DNA of 62,528 nucleotides from Kocuria sp. p3-SID1428 (GTDB lineage Bacteria > Actinomycetota > Actinomycetes > Actinomycetales > Micrococcaceae), in NCBI RefSeq assembly GCF_025149945.1, contig NZ_JALXVH010000008.1, forward strand, positions 1-62,528, read 5' to 3'. Shown here piece by piece: positions 8,625 to 17,762 of this stretch. Positions within the stretch are counted from its first letter, which is position 1. Each line of letters starts with the position of its first letter. The notes beneath the pieces are model-generated. The model did not search any database, was not told where the DNA came from, and saw only the letters and a program-made list of their open reading frames with translations. A program made the translations under genes and the position numbers.

Positions 8625-9995
8625 GATCTGCAGGGCCTCCACCAGGCTGGTGACCTCGCGGACGCGGAAGCCGTCCGGGATGCTGCTGAGCCCCTGCGGG
8701 CTGGCCGGGACCACGGCGTGGGTGAAGCCCAGCCTGGCGACTTCCCGGATGCGCTGCTCGATCCCCGGAACGGGCCGGACCTCTCCGGCCAGGCCGACCT
8801 CGCCGAAGCACACGAGGCGCTGGGGCAGGGGCTTGTCCTGTGCGGCCGAGGCCAGTGCCAGCGCGGTGGCCAGGTCCGCGGCGGGCTCGCCGAGGCGCAC
8901 ACCGCCCACGGTCGAGACATAGGCGTCCATGGAGGCCAGTCCCACACCCGCTCGGCGCTGCAGGACGGCCAGCAGCATGGCCACCCGCGAGCTGTCCAGA
9001 CCGGAGGTGGCGCGGCGCGGCTGGGCGGTCGAGGACTGGTCCAGCAGCGCCTGGACCTCCGCCAGCAGGGGGCGCCGCCCCTCCATGGTCACGGTGAGGC
9101 AGGTCCCGGACACCGGATGCGCGGTGCGCGAGACGAACAGCCCGGAGGGATCCGAGACCGAGCGGATGCCGCTGTCCACGAGCTCGAAGCAGCCGACGTC
9201 GTCGGTGGGGCCGTAGCGGTTCTTGACCGCGCGCAGCAGCCGGATGCTCGAGTGCTTCTGGCCCTCGAACTGGCAGACCACGTCCACCAGGTGCTCGAGC
9301 AGCCGGGGTCCGGCGATGGTCCCCTCCTTGGTCACGTGCCCCACGAGCAGCACGGTCATGCCCCGCGACTTGGCCGCGGCGATCAGGGAGGCGGCCACCT
9401 CCCGCACCTGGGTCACGCCGCCGGCGGAGCCGTCGACCTCGGCGCTGGCCAGGGTCTGGACGGAGTCCACGACCAGGACCTCCGGCGATAGTGCCTCCAC
9501 CTGTCCCAGTGCGGTGGACAGATCCGTCTCCGAGGTGAGGTAGAGGGAATCGGCCAGCGCGCCCACTCGGTCGGCGCGCAGCTTCACCTGGGCCGCGGAT
9601 TCCTCTCCCGTGATGTACAGGACCGAGCGCGGACCGCGCGGTGCGGTGCCCTGGGCCACGCGAGCCGCGACATCCAGCAGGAGGGTGGACTTGCCGACGC
9701 CGGGCTCACCGGCCAGCAGGATCACCGCGCCGGGCACGAGCCCGCCGCCCAGGACGCGATCGAGCTCTCCGACGCCGGTGGGGACGCTGGTGGCCTGGGT
9801 GGCATCCACCTGGGCGATGGGCTTGGCGGGATCGGCGATCGAGCGGGCCGGGGTGGTGCGGGCCTTGTGCTCGCCGACCTCCTCCATGGTCCCCCAGGCC
9901 TGGCATTCGGCGCAGCGGCCCACCCACTTGACGGTGCTCCACCCGCATTCCGTGCAGCGGTATCCCGAGGAGCTGCGCTTGGACCTGGTGCTCAT
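8607..9995 (-). CDS. radA: DNA repair protein RadA
   Basis: A RecA-related branch-migration ATPase that processes recombination intermediates. The 462-residue protein has an N-terminal zinc finger (YRCTECGWSTVKWVGRCAEC), Walker A GEPGVGKST, and the RadA-specific KNRYG motif (KNRYGPTDDVG). A Lon-like domain forms the C-terminus. I chose ATG 9995; a GAGG sits ~8 nt upstream, and a second in-frame ATG at 10016 adds seven residues. The gene ends in a 28-bp duplication, so the last codons exist in two copies downstream. In several relatives disA lies next to radA; none is seen here. Confidence 0.95.
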   Translation of the reverse strand: MSTRSKRSSSGYRCTECGWSTVKWVGRCAECQAWGTMEEVGEHKARTTPARSIADPAKPIAQVDATQATSVPTGVGELDRVLGGGLVPGAVILLAGEPGVGKSTLLLDVAARVAQGTAPRGPRSVLYITGEESAAQVKLRADRVGALADSLYLTSETDLSTALGQVEALSPEVLVVDSVQTLASAEVDGSAGGVTQVREVAASLIAAAKSRGMTVLLVGHVTKEGTIAGPRLLEHLVDVVCQFEGQKHSSIRLLRAVKNRYGPTDDVGCFELVDSGIRSVSDPSGLFVSRTAHPVSGTCLTVTMEGRRPLLAEVQALLDQSSTAQPRRATSGLDSSRVAMLLAVLQRRAGVGLASMDAYVSTVGGVRLGEPAADLATALALASAAQDKPLPQRLVCFGEVGLAGEVRPVPGIEQRIREVARLGFTHAVVPASPQGLSSIPDGFRVREVTSLVEALQIFFPPS

Positions 9996-10051
9996 GCCGT
10001 CGACCTCATGGCTCACACGCTAGGAACCGGGTCCGACAGCACAGCGGGTGC

Positions 10052-11212
10052 TCACATGCGGTCCCAGTCGTCGAGGGCCGGCAGGTGGGCGATGGCGTCC
10101 TCGTGGTCCATGTTGGTGGCCTCGAGGAGGTCCACCGCCAGCGGCCGCATGAGCAGCACAAGGGTCTGGCCCTCGAGGGTCTGCACGCCCATGTCCTGGG
10201 GGTTCAGGCGCTCGGCCACGGTGATCAGCTCGTTGCGCGCCTGGCGCAGGAACGATTCGCGCGACTCCCGCTGAGGGACGGCCAGGGCGCGGCCCACCGT
10301 GTCGGTCGAATCCGCCATGTCCCTCAGGCATTCGGAGATCGACTCGATGGCAGCCGGTGCCAGGGTGACGTGGTTGATGACCCCGGCCACCCGGCGCACC
10401 AGCACCCGGCTGTCGCGCGCGGCCAGGTCCAGGTAGTGCGCCGAGATCGCGATCTGCTCGATCTCCGAGCGGTGGCGCCGATGCACGGGCGCTGCCGCGG
10501 CGATCTCCTGGGAGGCCTGCAGCGCGGTCTTCACGGAATCGATCTCGGACTGGGTGCGCCGGGCGCGCACCAGGCAGTGCCATGCGGCCGTGGAGTCGTC
10601 CTCGGTGATGGCCTGGGCGGCCTCGCGCAGCACGGCGGAGAGCTCATCGGTCAGCCGGCGCACGTGCACACGCGGCTGGCGGCGGGGGTCTGAGGGGACC
10701 AGGTAGGCCATGAGCAGGGCGAAGACCCCGCCCACCATGGCATCGGTCGAGCGGGCGAACGCGCCGTCGGACGACGGCGGCAGCATGACGACCAGCAGCG
10801 ACTGCAGGGCCATCTGCGTGGTGAACAGGACGCCGCTGTCCAGGAACCGGGCCAGCAGGATGGACACCAGCATGACGACGCCGCCCTGCCACGTTCCGAC
10901 GCCGATGAAGTGGATCAGCACCTCGGCCAGCGCGATGCCGAGCGTGCAGCCGATGGCGACCTCGAGCACGCGCCGGTAGCGCTGCCCGCCCTTGGAGAAG
11001 CCGAGGGCCACGGTGGCCGCCGTGGCCGCGAAGATCGGCCCCGTGTGCCCGAGCACGTTCTCGGCGAAGACGAAGGCGCCGATCGCGGCGACCGTGAGCT
11101 GCAGGGCCTGCAGGATGTCGCCGCGCAGGCGAGCCCCGCCGGCGCGGGCGCGCTCGCTGAACTCCCTGCCGGCGCGGTGCACCAGCCCGGGACTCTGCTC
11201 GGCTTCGCTCAT
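10052..11212 (-). CDS. FUSC/aromatic-acid-exporter family membrane protein
   Basis: A 386-residue protein with about six hydrophobic helices in residues 30-180 (for example VAAIGAFVFAENVLGHTGPI and VVMLVSILLARFLDSGVLF). A ~200-residue cytoplasmic helical domain follows, as in FUSC-like and ArAE transporters. The conserved 'GFSKGGQRYRRVLEVAIGCTLG' patch lies in the membrane half. The substrate is unknown; family members export aromatic acids or act in envelope stress. The chosen ATG (11212) has GGATGG 6 nt upstream. It is divergent from pstS across ~315 bp. Confidence 0.8.
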   Translation of the reverse strand: MSEAEQSPGLVHRAGREFSERARAGGARLRGDILQALQLTVAAIGAFVFAENVLGHTGPIFAATAATVALGFSKGGQRYRRVLEVAIGCTLGIALAEVLIHFIGVGTWQGGVVMLVSILLARFLDSGVLFTTQMALQSLLVVMLPPSSDGAFARSTDAMVGGVFALLMAYLVPSDPRRQPRVHVRRLTDELSAVLREAAQAITEDDSTAAWHCLVRARRTQSEIDSVKTALQASQEIAAAAPVHRRHRSEIEQIAISAHYLDLAARDSRVLVRRVAGVINHVTLAPAAIESISECLRDMADSTDTVGRALAVPQRESRESFLRQARNELITVAERLNPQDMGVQTLEGQTLVLLMRPLAVDLLEATNMDHEDAIAHLPALDDWDRM

Positions 11213-11366
11213 GCGAGCCATCCTAGGTGCATCTGGCCCCCTCGCCGGTGGCACCGAGGGTGCCTCGATGCTGGCCGCTCGGGAGCTTGCGGTCCGCATG
11301 ACGACGCTCACGCCATCAAAAAATATGTGCTCAGCAATACATAAAGACCGCCGAAGGGTCGGGGAA

Positions 11367-11388
11367 GTTCACCTTCCGTTCACGGCCT
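11367..11388 (+). promoter_or_regulatory. PHO box upstream of pstS
   Basis: Two adjacent 11-nt units both begin GTTCAC (11367-11377 and 11378-11388), the layout of actinobacterial PhoP sites. A TAGAGT hexamer at 11416-11421 is a candidate -10, so the repeats sit where a -35 element would be. This predicts PhoP-activated transcription of pstSCAB under phosphate limitation. Confidence 0.7.
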
Positions 11389-11528
11389 GAGCGGAGTCCG
11401 GCTACGTGCCGATCCTAGAGTCGGTGAGCGTTGGGTGGGCTTGGCCGGGAATTCGGGGCCTTCGTCCAGCGCCGCCGGACCTCACCGGCACGTCAGCTTC
11501 AGCAGAACCACAGGAACAGGGGCACCAC

Positions 11529-12590
11529 GTGAAGGCTTCTCGCATCGGCCAGAGCGCCGCGATTCTCTCCATCGGCGCTATCGCACTGACCGCTTGCGGC
11601 GGCGGCGGCGGCACGACCACGCTGCAGGGCGCGGGCGCGTCCTCGCAGGAGGCGGCCATGAACGCCTGGTCGGATGGCGCCGGCGAGCTGGATCCGGCCG
11701 TCGAGGTCCGCTACTCGCCGGATGGCTCCGGCGCCGGCCGCGAGGCCTTCCTGGCCGGCGGCGCGAGCTTCGCCGGCTCGGATGCCGCCATGGACGAGGA
11801 GGAGTTCGAGTCCTCCAAGGAGCAGTGCGGCGACAAGGGCGCGTTCAACGTCCCCGCCTACATCTCCCCGATCGCCGTCGGCTTCAACCTCGAGGGCGTC
11901 GACACCCTCAACATGGATGCCGGCACCATCGCCCAGGTCTTCTCCGGCGAGATCACCACCTGGAACGACCCGGCCATCGCCGAGCAGAACCCGGATGCCG
12001 ACCTGCCGGACACGAACATCACCGTCGTGCACCGCTCGGATGAGTCCGGCACCACCGAGAACTTCACCGACTACCTCCATGCCGCTGCACCGGATGCCTG
12101 GGCGGATGAGGAGTCCGAGTCCTGGCCGATCTCCGGCCAGGAGAATGCCCAGGGCACCTCCGGCGTGGTCTCCACCGCTTCTGACACGGAGGGTGCGATC
12201 ACCTACGCCGACGCCTCCGCCATCGGCGACCTGGGCACCGTGGCCGTGGGCGTGGGCGAGAACTACGTCGAGTACAGCCCCGAGGCCGCCGCCGCGGCTG
12301 TCGATGCCTCCCAGCGGGTCGAGGGCGGTGCCGAGAACGACATGGCGCTCGAGCTGGACCGCAAGACCGAGGCTGACGGCGCCTACCCGATCATCCTGGT
12401 CTCGTACCACATCTACTGCAACGAGTACCAGGACCAGGACACCGCCGACGCGGCCAAGGCCTTCGGCCAGTACGTGGTCTCGGAGGAGGGCCAGCAGGCC
12501 GCTGCCGATGCTGCGCACTCCGCTCCGCTGAGCGAGTCCATGCGCCAGGAGGCGAACGACTCGATCGACCAGATCGCCGCCAGCGAGTGA
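11529..12590 (+). CDS. pstS: Phosphate ABC transporter substrate-binding lipoprotein
   Basis: Captures inorganic phosphate outside the membrane for PstCAB. The 353-residue preprotein has a lipoprotein signal peptide ending in the lipobox LTAC, followed by a poly-Gly tether. The PstS fold follows, with phosphate-contacting motifs 'GAGASSQ', 'GSDAAM' and 'RSDESGTTENF'. The start is GTG 11529, with AGGGG ~8 nt upstream. It is first of pstS-pstC-pstA-pstB. A 176-bp gap with two strong hairpins separates it from pstC, consistent with higher expression of the binding protein. Confidence 0.96.
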   Translation: MKASRIGQSAAILSIGAIALTACGGGGGTTTLQGAGASSQEAAMNAWSDGAGELDPAVEVRYSPDGSGAGREAFLAGGASFAGSDAAMDEEEFESSKEQCGDKGAFNVPAYISPIAVGFNLEGVDTLNMDAGTIAQVFSGEITTWNDPAIAEQNPDADLPDTNITVVHRSDESGTTENFTDYLHAAAPDAWADEESESWPISGQENAQGTSGVVSTASDTEGAITYADASAIGDLGTVAVGVGENYVEYSPEAAAAAVDASQRVEGGAENDMALELDRKTEADGAYPIILVSYHIYCNEYQDQDTADAAKAFGQYVVSEEGQQAAADAAHSAPLSESMRQEANDSIDQIAASE

Positions 12591-12596
12591 TCCGCG

Positions 12597-12692
12597 GCGC
12601 GCAGGCCGCTTCATGCGGTCTGCGCGCCCCTGCGACGGGCCCGCCCGGGCCGCCCTGAGGAGAGATCCCGGAGCACGGGGCGGGCCCGTCGC
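12597..12692 (+). terminator. Twin hairpins between pstS and pstC (probable attenuator)
   Basis: Hairpin 1 pairs 12597-12609 with 12615-12627 (13 bp, one wobble, 5-nt loop). Hairpin 2 pairs 12632-12645 with 12679-12692 (14 bp perfect, 33-nt loop). Placed right after pstS, they should cause partial termination or protect the pstS message from decay. Confidence 0.65.
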
Positions 12693-12766
12693 TGTGGCCG
12701 CTGGCCGCAACCACGAGCGGCCCGACGGACCGCCGATGACAGCATCTACACCCGAAGGGGTCGACC

Positions 12767-13744
12767 ATGTCCACCAATGTCTCTGAGAAGAGGCCGCCGG
12801 AGCAGAAGCCGGAGGGCTCTCGGACCTTCGCCTCCGGCTCGAAGGGCGGCCGATTCGGCGATCAGCTCTTCTCCGGGCTGAGCCTGGCCGCGGGCATCCT
12901 GATCTTCGTGATCCTGCTGGCGGTCTTCAGCTTCCTCGGCTGGGAGTCCGCTGACATCCTGACGATCCCGGGATCCGCCATCACCGGCGGCGAGGGGTTC
13001 TTCGGCTACGTCTACCCGATCGTCCTGGGCACCCTGATGGCGGCGGTGATCGCACTGCTGATCGCCACCCCGCTGGGGATCCTCGTGGCCCTCTACATCT
13101 CGCACTTCGCTCCGTCCAAGGTCGCCAAGCCTGTCGGCTACGTGATCGACCTGCTCGCAGCCATCCCCTCGGTCGTCTACGGCGCCTGGGGCATGACGGT
13201 TCTGGCGCCGGCCCTGGTGCCGTTCTACAACTGGCTCGCCGAGAACTTCGGGTGGATCCCGCTCTTCGAGGGGCCCGCATCGAACACGGGCCGCACCATG
13301 CTCACCGCGGGCATCGTTCTGGCGATCATGATCCTGCCGATCATCACTGCCATGTCCCGTGAGCTGTTCGTCCAGACGCCCAAGCTGCACGAGGAGGCCT
13401 CGCTGGCCCTCGGCGCCACGCGTCTGGAGATGATCGGCCAGGCCGTCTTGCCCTTCGCCCGGGCAGGCATCATCTCCTCGGTCATGCTGGCCCTGGGCCG
13501 CGCTCTGGGCGAGACCATGGCCGTGGCCCTGGTGCTCTCCACCGGCGGCCTGCAGTGGTCGCTGATCCGCACCGGCAACAACACCATCGCCGCGGAAATC
13601 GCGCTGAACTACCCGGAGGCCTTCGGCAACCGGTTCACCGAGCTCATCGCCGCCGGCTTCGTGCTCTTCATCATCACCCTGATCGTGAATCTCGCAGCAC
13701 GTGCGATCACCGCCCGCTACAAGGAATTCTCGGGGGCCAACTGA
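12767..13744 (+). CDS. pstC: Phosphate ABC transporter permease PstC
   Basis: One half of the membrane channel for phosphate. The 325-residue protein has six predicted helices. The binding-protein-dependent permease signature lies around 'EASLALGATRLEMIGQAVLP', the EAA loop that contacts PstB. The hydrophilic N-terminal ~30 residues are Lys/Glu-rich. Its stop codon overlaps the pstA start by one base, indicating translational coupling. Confidence 0.96.
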   Translation: MSTNVSEKRPPEQKPEGSRTFASGSKGGRFGDQLFSGLSLAAGILIFVILLAVFSFLGWESADILTIPGSAITGGEGFFGYVYPIVLGTLMAAVIALLIATPLGILVALYISHFAPSKVAKPVGYVIDLLAAIPSVVYGAWGMTVLAPALVPFYNWLAENFGWIPLFEGPASNTGRTMLTAGIVLAIMILPIITAMSRELFVQTPKLHEEASLALGATRLEMIGQAVLPFARAGIISSVMLALGRALGETMAVALVLSTGGLQWSLIRTGNNTIAAEIALNYPEAFGNRFTELIAAGFVLFIITLIVNLAARAITARYKEFSGAN

Positions 13745-14877
13745 TGTCGACCAACACCACTGAGCAGCACTCCGAGGTCCGGAGCTCCAAGAATCAGAAC
13801 TCGCTCACGTCCGGCCAGCGCCCTACGTGGCTGATCCCAGCCATCCTCATCGCCGCGATCATCGTCGGTGCCGCCCTGGCCGCCGTCGTGAGCTTCAGCG
13901 TGGCCCTGTGGGCCTTGTTCGCGGCCGTGATCTTCCTGATCGCCGCGCCGATCGCCGTCACCTCGATCGAGGGCCCCCGCCAGGGCAAGAACGCCGCACT
14001 GACCTACCTGGTCTATGGCGCCTTCATCCTGGCGGTCATCCCGCTGATCTCGGTCATCTGGACGGTCCTCTTCCGAGGCATCCCCACGCTGTCGCCGGAG
14101 CTGCTGACCACCACCATGTCCAGCGTGACCGCCATCGACGACCAGCAGAGCGTCGAGAACGGCACCGGTGTGGAGGGCGGCATCCTGCACGCCATCGTGG
14201 GCAGCGTGGTCGTGACCCTGTGCGCCACCATCATCTCGGTGCCGATCGGCCTGCTGACGGCCATCTACCTGGTCGAGTATTCCAACGGCAACGCACTGTC
14301 GAGGGTCATCACCTTCCTCGTGGACGTCATGACCGGCATCCCGTCGATCGTCGCCGGCCTGTTCGCCTCGGCCCTGTTCACGATCATCCTGGGCCAGCAG
14401 GGCGTGCGCATGGGCATCGTCGGCGCGGTGGCGCTGACCGTGCTGATGATCCCCACCGTGGTGAAGTCCACGGAGGAGATGCTGAAGGTCGTGCCCAATG
14501 AGCTGAGAGAAGCCTCATATGCCCTCGGCGTGCGCAAGTGGCGTACGATTCTGAAGGTGGTCATTCCCACCGCGATCTCGGGCATCGCTGCCGGCGTCAC
14601 GCTGGCCATCGCCCGAGTGATCGGTGAAACGGCGCCGCTGATGGTGACGATCGGCTTCCTGGACTCCATGAACTGGAACCCGTTCGACGACTGGATGTCC
14701 TCGCTGCCGACCTTCATCTATCAGCAGCTGATGCGACCGATCTCTCCGACCACTCCGGAACCGTCCACTGATCGCGCCTGGGCCGCCGCGCTCGTGCTGA
14801 TCCTGTTCGTCATGCTGCTGAACCTGGTCGCGCGACTGATCGCCAGTGCCTTCGCGCCCAAGACCGCCGGCCGCTGA
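13744..14877 (+). CDS. pstA: Phosphate ABC transporter permease PstA
   Basis: Second permease half of the phosphate transporter. The 377-residue protein has two extra N-terminal helices (~residues 30-80) before the usual PstA core. The EAA loop is '[19 protein letters not shown]'. A longer open frame begins further upstream, but ATG 13744 overlaps the pstC stop (TGATG) and starts a PstA-like N-terminus. It runs in series with pstB, 35 bp downstream. Confidence 0.95.
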   Translation: MSTNTTEQHSEVRSSKNQNSLTSGQRPTWLIPAILIAAIIVGAALAAVVSFSVALWALFAAVIFLIAAPIAVTSIEGPRQGKNAALTYLVYGAFILAVIPLISVIWTVLFRGIPTLSPELLTTTMSSVTAIDDQQSVENGTGVEGGILHAIVGSVVVTLCATIISVPIGLLTAIYLVEYSNGNALSRVITFLVDVMTGIPSIVAGLFASALFTIILGQQGVRMGIVGAVALTVLMIPTVVKSTEEMLKVVPNELREASYALGVRKWRTILKVVIPTAISGIAAGVTLAIARVIGETAPLMVTIGFLDSMNWNPFDDWMSSLPTFIYQQLMRPISPTTPEPSTDRAWAAALVLILFVMLLNLVARLIASAFAPKTAGR

Positions 14878-14912
14878 ACCCTCCGACGACTGAGAAAGAA
14901 GCTCTGAACCAC

Positions 14913-15692
14913 ATGTCGAAGCGAATCGACGTCGAGAACCTCGATGTCTACTACGGAGATTTCCGCGCCGTCGAGGGCGTGAACATCGATATCGACCCCA
15001 ACACGGTCACGGCATTCATCGGCCCGTCGGGCTGCGGCAAGTCCACGGTGCTGCGCTCCCTGAACCGCATGCACGAGGTCATCCCTGGTGCGTACACCAC
15101 CGGCAAGGTCATGATCGACGGCGAGGACGTCTACGGTCGCGGCGTGGACCCGGTGACGGTCCGATCCACGATCGGCATGGTGTTCCAGCGCCCCAACCCG
15201 TTCCCCACCATGTCCATCCGCGACAACGTGCTGGCCGGTGTGAAGCTGAACAACAAGGCCATCTCCAAGAAGGACGCCGACGAGCTCGTGGAGTCCTCCC
15301 TGCGCGGCTCCAACCTCTGGAACGAGGTCAAGGACCGTTTGGACCGCCCGGGCTCGGGCCTGTCCGGCGGCCAGCAGCAGCGTCTGTGCATCGCTCGCGC
15401 GATTGCCGTGAAGCCCGAGATCATCCTCATGGACGAGCCCTGCTCGGCCCTGGACCCGATCTCGACCATCGCGATCGAGGACCTGATCCACGATCTCAAG
15501 AAGGACTTCACGGTCGTGATCGTGACCCACAACATGCAGCAGGCCCAGCGCGTGGCCGACCGCACCGCGTTCTTCAACCTCGAGGCCACCGGCAAGCCCG
15601 GCAAGCTCGTGGAGTACAACGACACCACGAACATCTTCCAGAACCCGCAGCAGCAGGCCACCGAGGACTACGTCTCCGGTCGCTTCGGCTGA
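14913..15692 (+). CDS. pstB: Phosphate ABC transporter ATP-binding protein PstB
   Basis: ATPase that powers phosphate import. The 259-residue protein has Walker [10 protein letters not shown], the Q-loop region '[11 protein letters not shown]', the ABC signature LSGGQQQR and Walker B '[12 protein letters not shown]', followed by the switch His in 'VIVTHNMQQ'. The length matches PstB exactly. It is last in the operon, and a 17-bp hairpin follows. Confidence 0.98.
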   Translation: MSKRIDVENLDVYYGDFRAVEGVNIDIDPNTVTAFIGPSGCGKSTVLRSLNRMHEVIPGAYTTGKVMIDGEDVYGRGVDPVTVRSTIGMVFQRPNPFPTMSIRDNVLAGVKLNNKAISKKDADELVESSLRGSNLWNEVKDRLDRPGSGLSGGQQQRLCIARAIAVKPEIILMDEPCSALDPISTIAIEDLIHDLKKDFTVVIVTHNMQQAQRVADRTAFFNLEATGKPGKLVEYNDTTNIFQNPQQQATEDYVSGRFG

Positions 15693-15730
15693 TCGGCAGG
15701 GCCTGCCCGCGCAGGCTTTTCAGCGGCACT

Positions 15731-15768
15731 CAGCGCCCCCGCTCGGATGGATCCGAGCGGGGGCGCTG
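15731..15768. terminator. Bidirectional terminator between pstB and pit
   Basis: A perfect 17-bp stem (15731-15747 with 15752-15768) with a 4-nt loop lies between two convergent genes, 38 bp after pstB and 102 bp from the pit stop. Confidence 0.85.
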
Positions 15769-15869
15769 TCGTGCTCGGGCGGCGTGCCCGGGAGCAGATC
15801 GAGCGGTCCCGCGGCGTGCGTCGGGGGCAGGAAGCGCAGCGGCGACAGCCGGGGAAGGCAGGGGGTCCT

Positions 15870-16901
15870 TCAGAGGCTCAGCAGCGGGGAAGCTGCAGCG
15901 ACCAGCACCGCGCTGGCCGCGGCGCACATGGGGATCGTGACGATCCAGCAGCCGATGACCTGGACGACGACCACGTGGTGCGTCGAGCGGAAGCGCTGGT
16001 TCACGCCCGCGCCGAGCACGGCGGCGGTGGTCGTCTGCGACGTGGACATCTGCAGGTCCGATCCTAGGGCGACGGGCAGCAGCAGGGCGCCGGCCACGGC
16101 CTGAGCGGTGGCACCGCGCACGGCATCGGGGCGGACCATGCGGGAGGAGATCGTGCGGGCGATCTGCCAGGCGCCCAGCAGGCTTCCGCCGGCCAGGCAG
16201 ACCGCGACGATCGCGGCGATCGCACCGGACGTCTCGGGTCCCTCCATGGAAGACATCCCCGACAGCCCCACGACGGCGGTGAGCAGGGCGATCATGCGCG
16301 GTCCGTGGATCACACCGTGGCCGAGATTCACCGCTGAGGCGCCGATGGCCAGGGCCACACGTGCCCCCAGGGTGACCTGGTCGGCTTCGAAGCGGCTGGC
16401 CAGGTGCACCACGGGGATCAGCAGAGCCCAGGCCAGGGCGAAGGCCAGCAGCGGGCCCACGAGCATGGGCAGCAGCATCAGGCCCAGTGGCCATTCGGCG
16501 CGCGGGGGAGAGCTGGCCAGACCCAGGGCCGCGGCGGTCAGGGAGGCTGCGACCAGCGAGCTCGTCAGCGTGGCCCCCATGGAGGCGGGCAGGCCGCGCC
16601 GCCAGGTCATCAGGGCCCAGCCGATGCTCACGATGAGCGAGCAGGCGAGCACCAGCAGACCTGTGCGCGGGTCGGGGAGCAGGGTCTGCAGATGCTCCGT
16701 GACTTGCTGCAGAGGCACCAGCAGCACTGCCAGCCCCACCCCGAGGACATTGAGCGCGGCTGCCGTCACCAGAGCCGTGCGGGCGGTGAGTGCCCGATGG
16801 CGCACGGGGACCGCGATCGCGTTGGAGACGTCGTGCCCGGAGCTGATGACGGCGAAGGCCAGAGCCAGGACGAGGACGGCCGCGGTGGCTGCGAGCAGCA
16901 C
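15870..16901 (-). CDS. pit: PiT-family inorganic phosphate transporter
   Basis: A low-affinity phosphate permease driven by ion symport. The 343-residue protein has about ten helices. It carries a PiT repeat near the N-terminus (SSGHDVSNAIAVPV) and a second one around 'NLGHGVIHGPRMI'. Both deviate from the canonical GANDVANA/GHGANDA motif; in the second the usual Asn-Asp is absent, so transport activity should be tested rather than assumed. 'SMGATLTSSL' matches the conserved SSTH-like region only loosely. Its start is 3 bp after the stop of the DUF47 partner gene, the standard pair for bacterial Pit systems. Confidence 0.85.
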   Translation of the reverse strand: MLLAATAAVLVLALAFAVISSGHDVSNAIAVPVRHRALTARTALVTAAALNVLGVGLAVLLVPLQQVTEHLQTLLPDPRTGLLVLACSLIVSIGWALMTWRRGLPASMGATLTSSLVAASLTAAALGLASSPPRAEWPLGLMLLPMLVGPLLAFALAWALLIPVVHLASRFEADQVTLGARVALAIGASAVNLGHGVIHGPRMIALLTAVVGLSGMSSMEGPETSGAIAAIVAVCLAGGSLLGAWQIARTISSRMVRPDAVRGATAQAVAGALLLPVALGSDLQMSTSQTTTAAVLGAGVNQRFRSTHHVVVVQVIGCWIVTIPMCAAASAVLVAAASPLLSL

Positions 16902-16904
16902 GGA

Positions 16905-17525
16905 TCAGGCCTCGGAGATGCTGATGCGCCCGACCTCGTGGGCCAGTGCCGTCATGGAGCGGGCGGCCTCGTGCAGCTGATCGGCCGTCTGCAGGGACTC
17001 GAAGGCCTCTGCGGGCTCCAGATCCCGGAACAGGCGCTGGCGGTGCACCAGGTAGGTCCGCTCGGTCTGCTTGCGCAGACGATGCATGTCGAACCAGTAC
17101 TCGTCGAGCCCCTCGAGGGACTGCAGCCGCAGCATGGCCGTGCGCGAGAGCGAGGCCATGTGGCTGATGCTGGAGAGCTGCTCCGTGGTCTGGGTGCCGT
17201 GGGAGAGGCGGTGCGGGTCGGTGGCCAGGGCCTCGACGCACAGCTGGAGGTGCTCGGAGGCCTCCGCCAGGTGGCCGCTGAGGATGTAGATGTCCGAACG
17301 GGGCAGGGGCAGGGCGTAGGTGGTGCGCGCCGAGGTCATGGCCCCGAAGTGCAGATCCGCGGTCCGGGTGCCGATGCCGGTGGCCAAGTTCCTCAGCTCG
17401 TCCACGTGATCGCCCTCGGCGGGCAGAAGCTCGGAGCAGCAGCGCACGGCCTCCTGCACCTGGTCGCTGAGCTGCGCCAGGGTGTGCAGCACCCCGCTGT
17501 CCTCGGGAAAGACACGCAGTGCCAT
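16905..17525 (-). CDS. DUF47/PhoU-like Pit accessory protein
   Basis: A 206-residue all-helical protein of the DUF47 (PhoU-like) family that accompanies PiT transporters and modulates them. Features are the long heptad-like helices and the 'LTALAHEVGRISISEA' C-terminal helix. I prefer ATG 17525 (MALRVFPEDSG), which begins the family's usual N-terminus; an upstream ATG at 17570 has no ribosome-binding site. It is first in a two-gene operon with pit. The mRNA is predicted to carry a ~180-nt structured leader from the promoter at 17713-17743. Confidence 0.85.
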   Translation of the reverse strand: MALRVFPEDSGVLHTLAQLSDQVQEAVRCCSELLPAEGDHVDELRNLATGIGTRTADLHFGAMTSARTTYALPLPRSDIYILSGHLAEASEHLQLCVEALATDPHRLSHGTQTTEQLSSISHMASLSRTAMLRLQSLEGLDEYWFDMHRLRKQTERTYLVHRQRLFRDLEPAEAFESLQTADQLHEAARSMTALAHEVGRISISEA

Positions 17526-17712
17526 GGAGCCATGCCTTCGGTCACTGGAGGGAGAAGCCCGCAGCGGCATGGCTGCGGGGCCTAGTCGTGGATCGGCCTG
17601 TGGCAGGTCGGTGGTCTAGGGGTGCCGGACCGGGAGCGCCTCTCGGCGTGTGGCCGCTCGTAGCGGCTGAATGATGGAGCCCGGGGCTGCCGCGGCCCGG
17701 CACCTGCTTCCT

Positions 17713-17743
17713 ATTGTAGGAGCCGCCCCCGGCGATGGGTCAA
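17713..17743 (-). promoter_or_regulatory. Predicted promoter and long leader of the DUF47-pit operon
   Basis: Read on the minus strand, TTGACC (17738-17743) and TACAAT (17713-17718) are 19 bp apart, slightly longer than ideal. The resulting leader down to 17525 is ~180 nt. It contains an inverted repeat close to the start codon (around 17552-17580) and another around 17645-17670. I see no PHO-box repeat here. Confidence 0.5.
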
Positions 17744-17762
17744 AGCGGCAGATGGGCCGTCC

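Noticed and set aside
8639..10016. Missing disA near radA taken as gene loss
   Set aside because: In some actinobacteria disA is beside radA, but I cannot tell from this window whether disA is elsewhere in the genome.
11317..11346. AT-rich imperfect palindrome (atgtgctcagcaatacat) between the FUSC gene and pstS as an operator
   Set aside because: Symmetry is weak beyond the outer bases; I could not separate it from chance in a locally AT-rich stretch.
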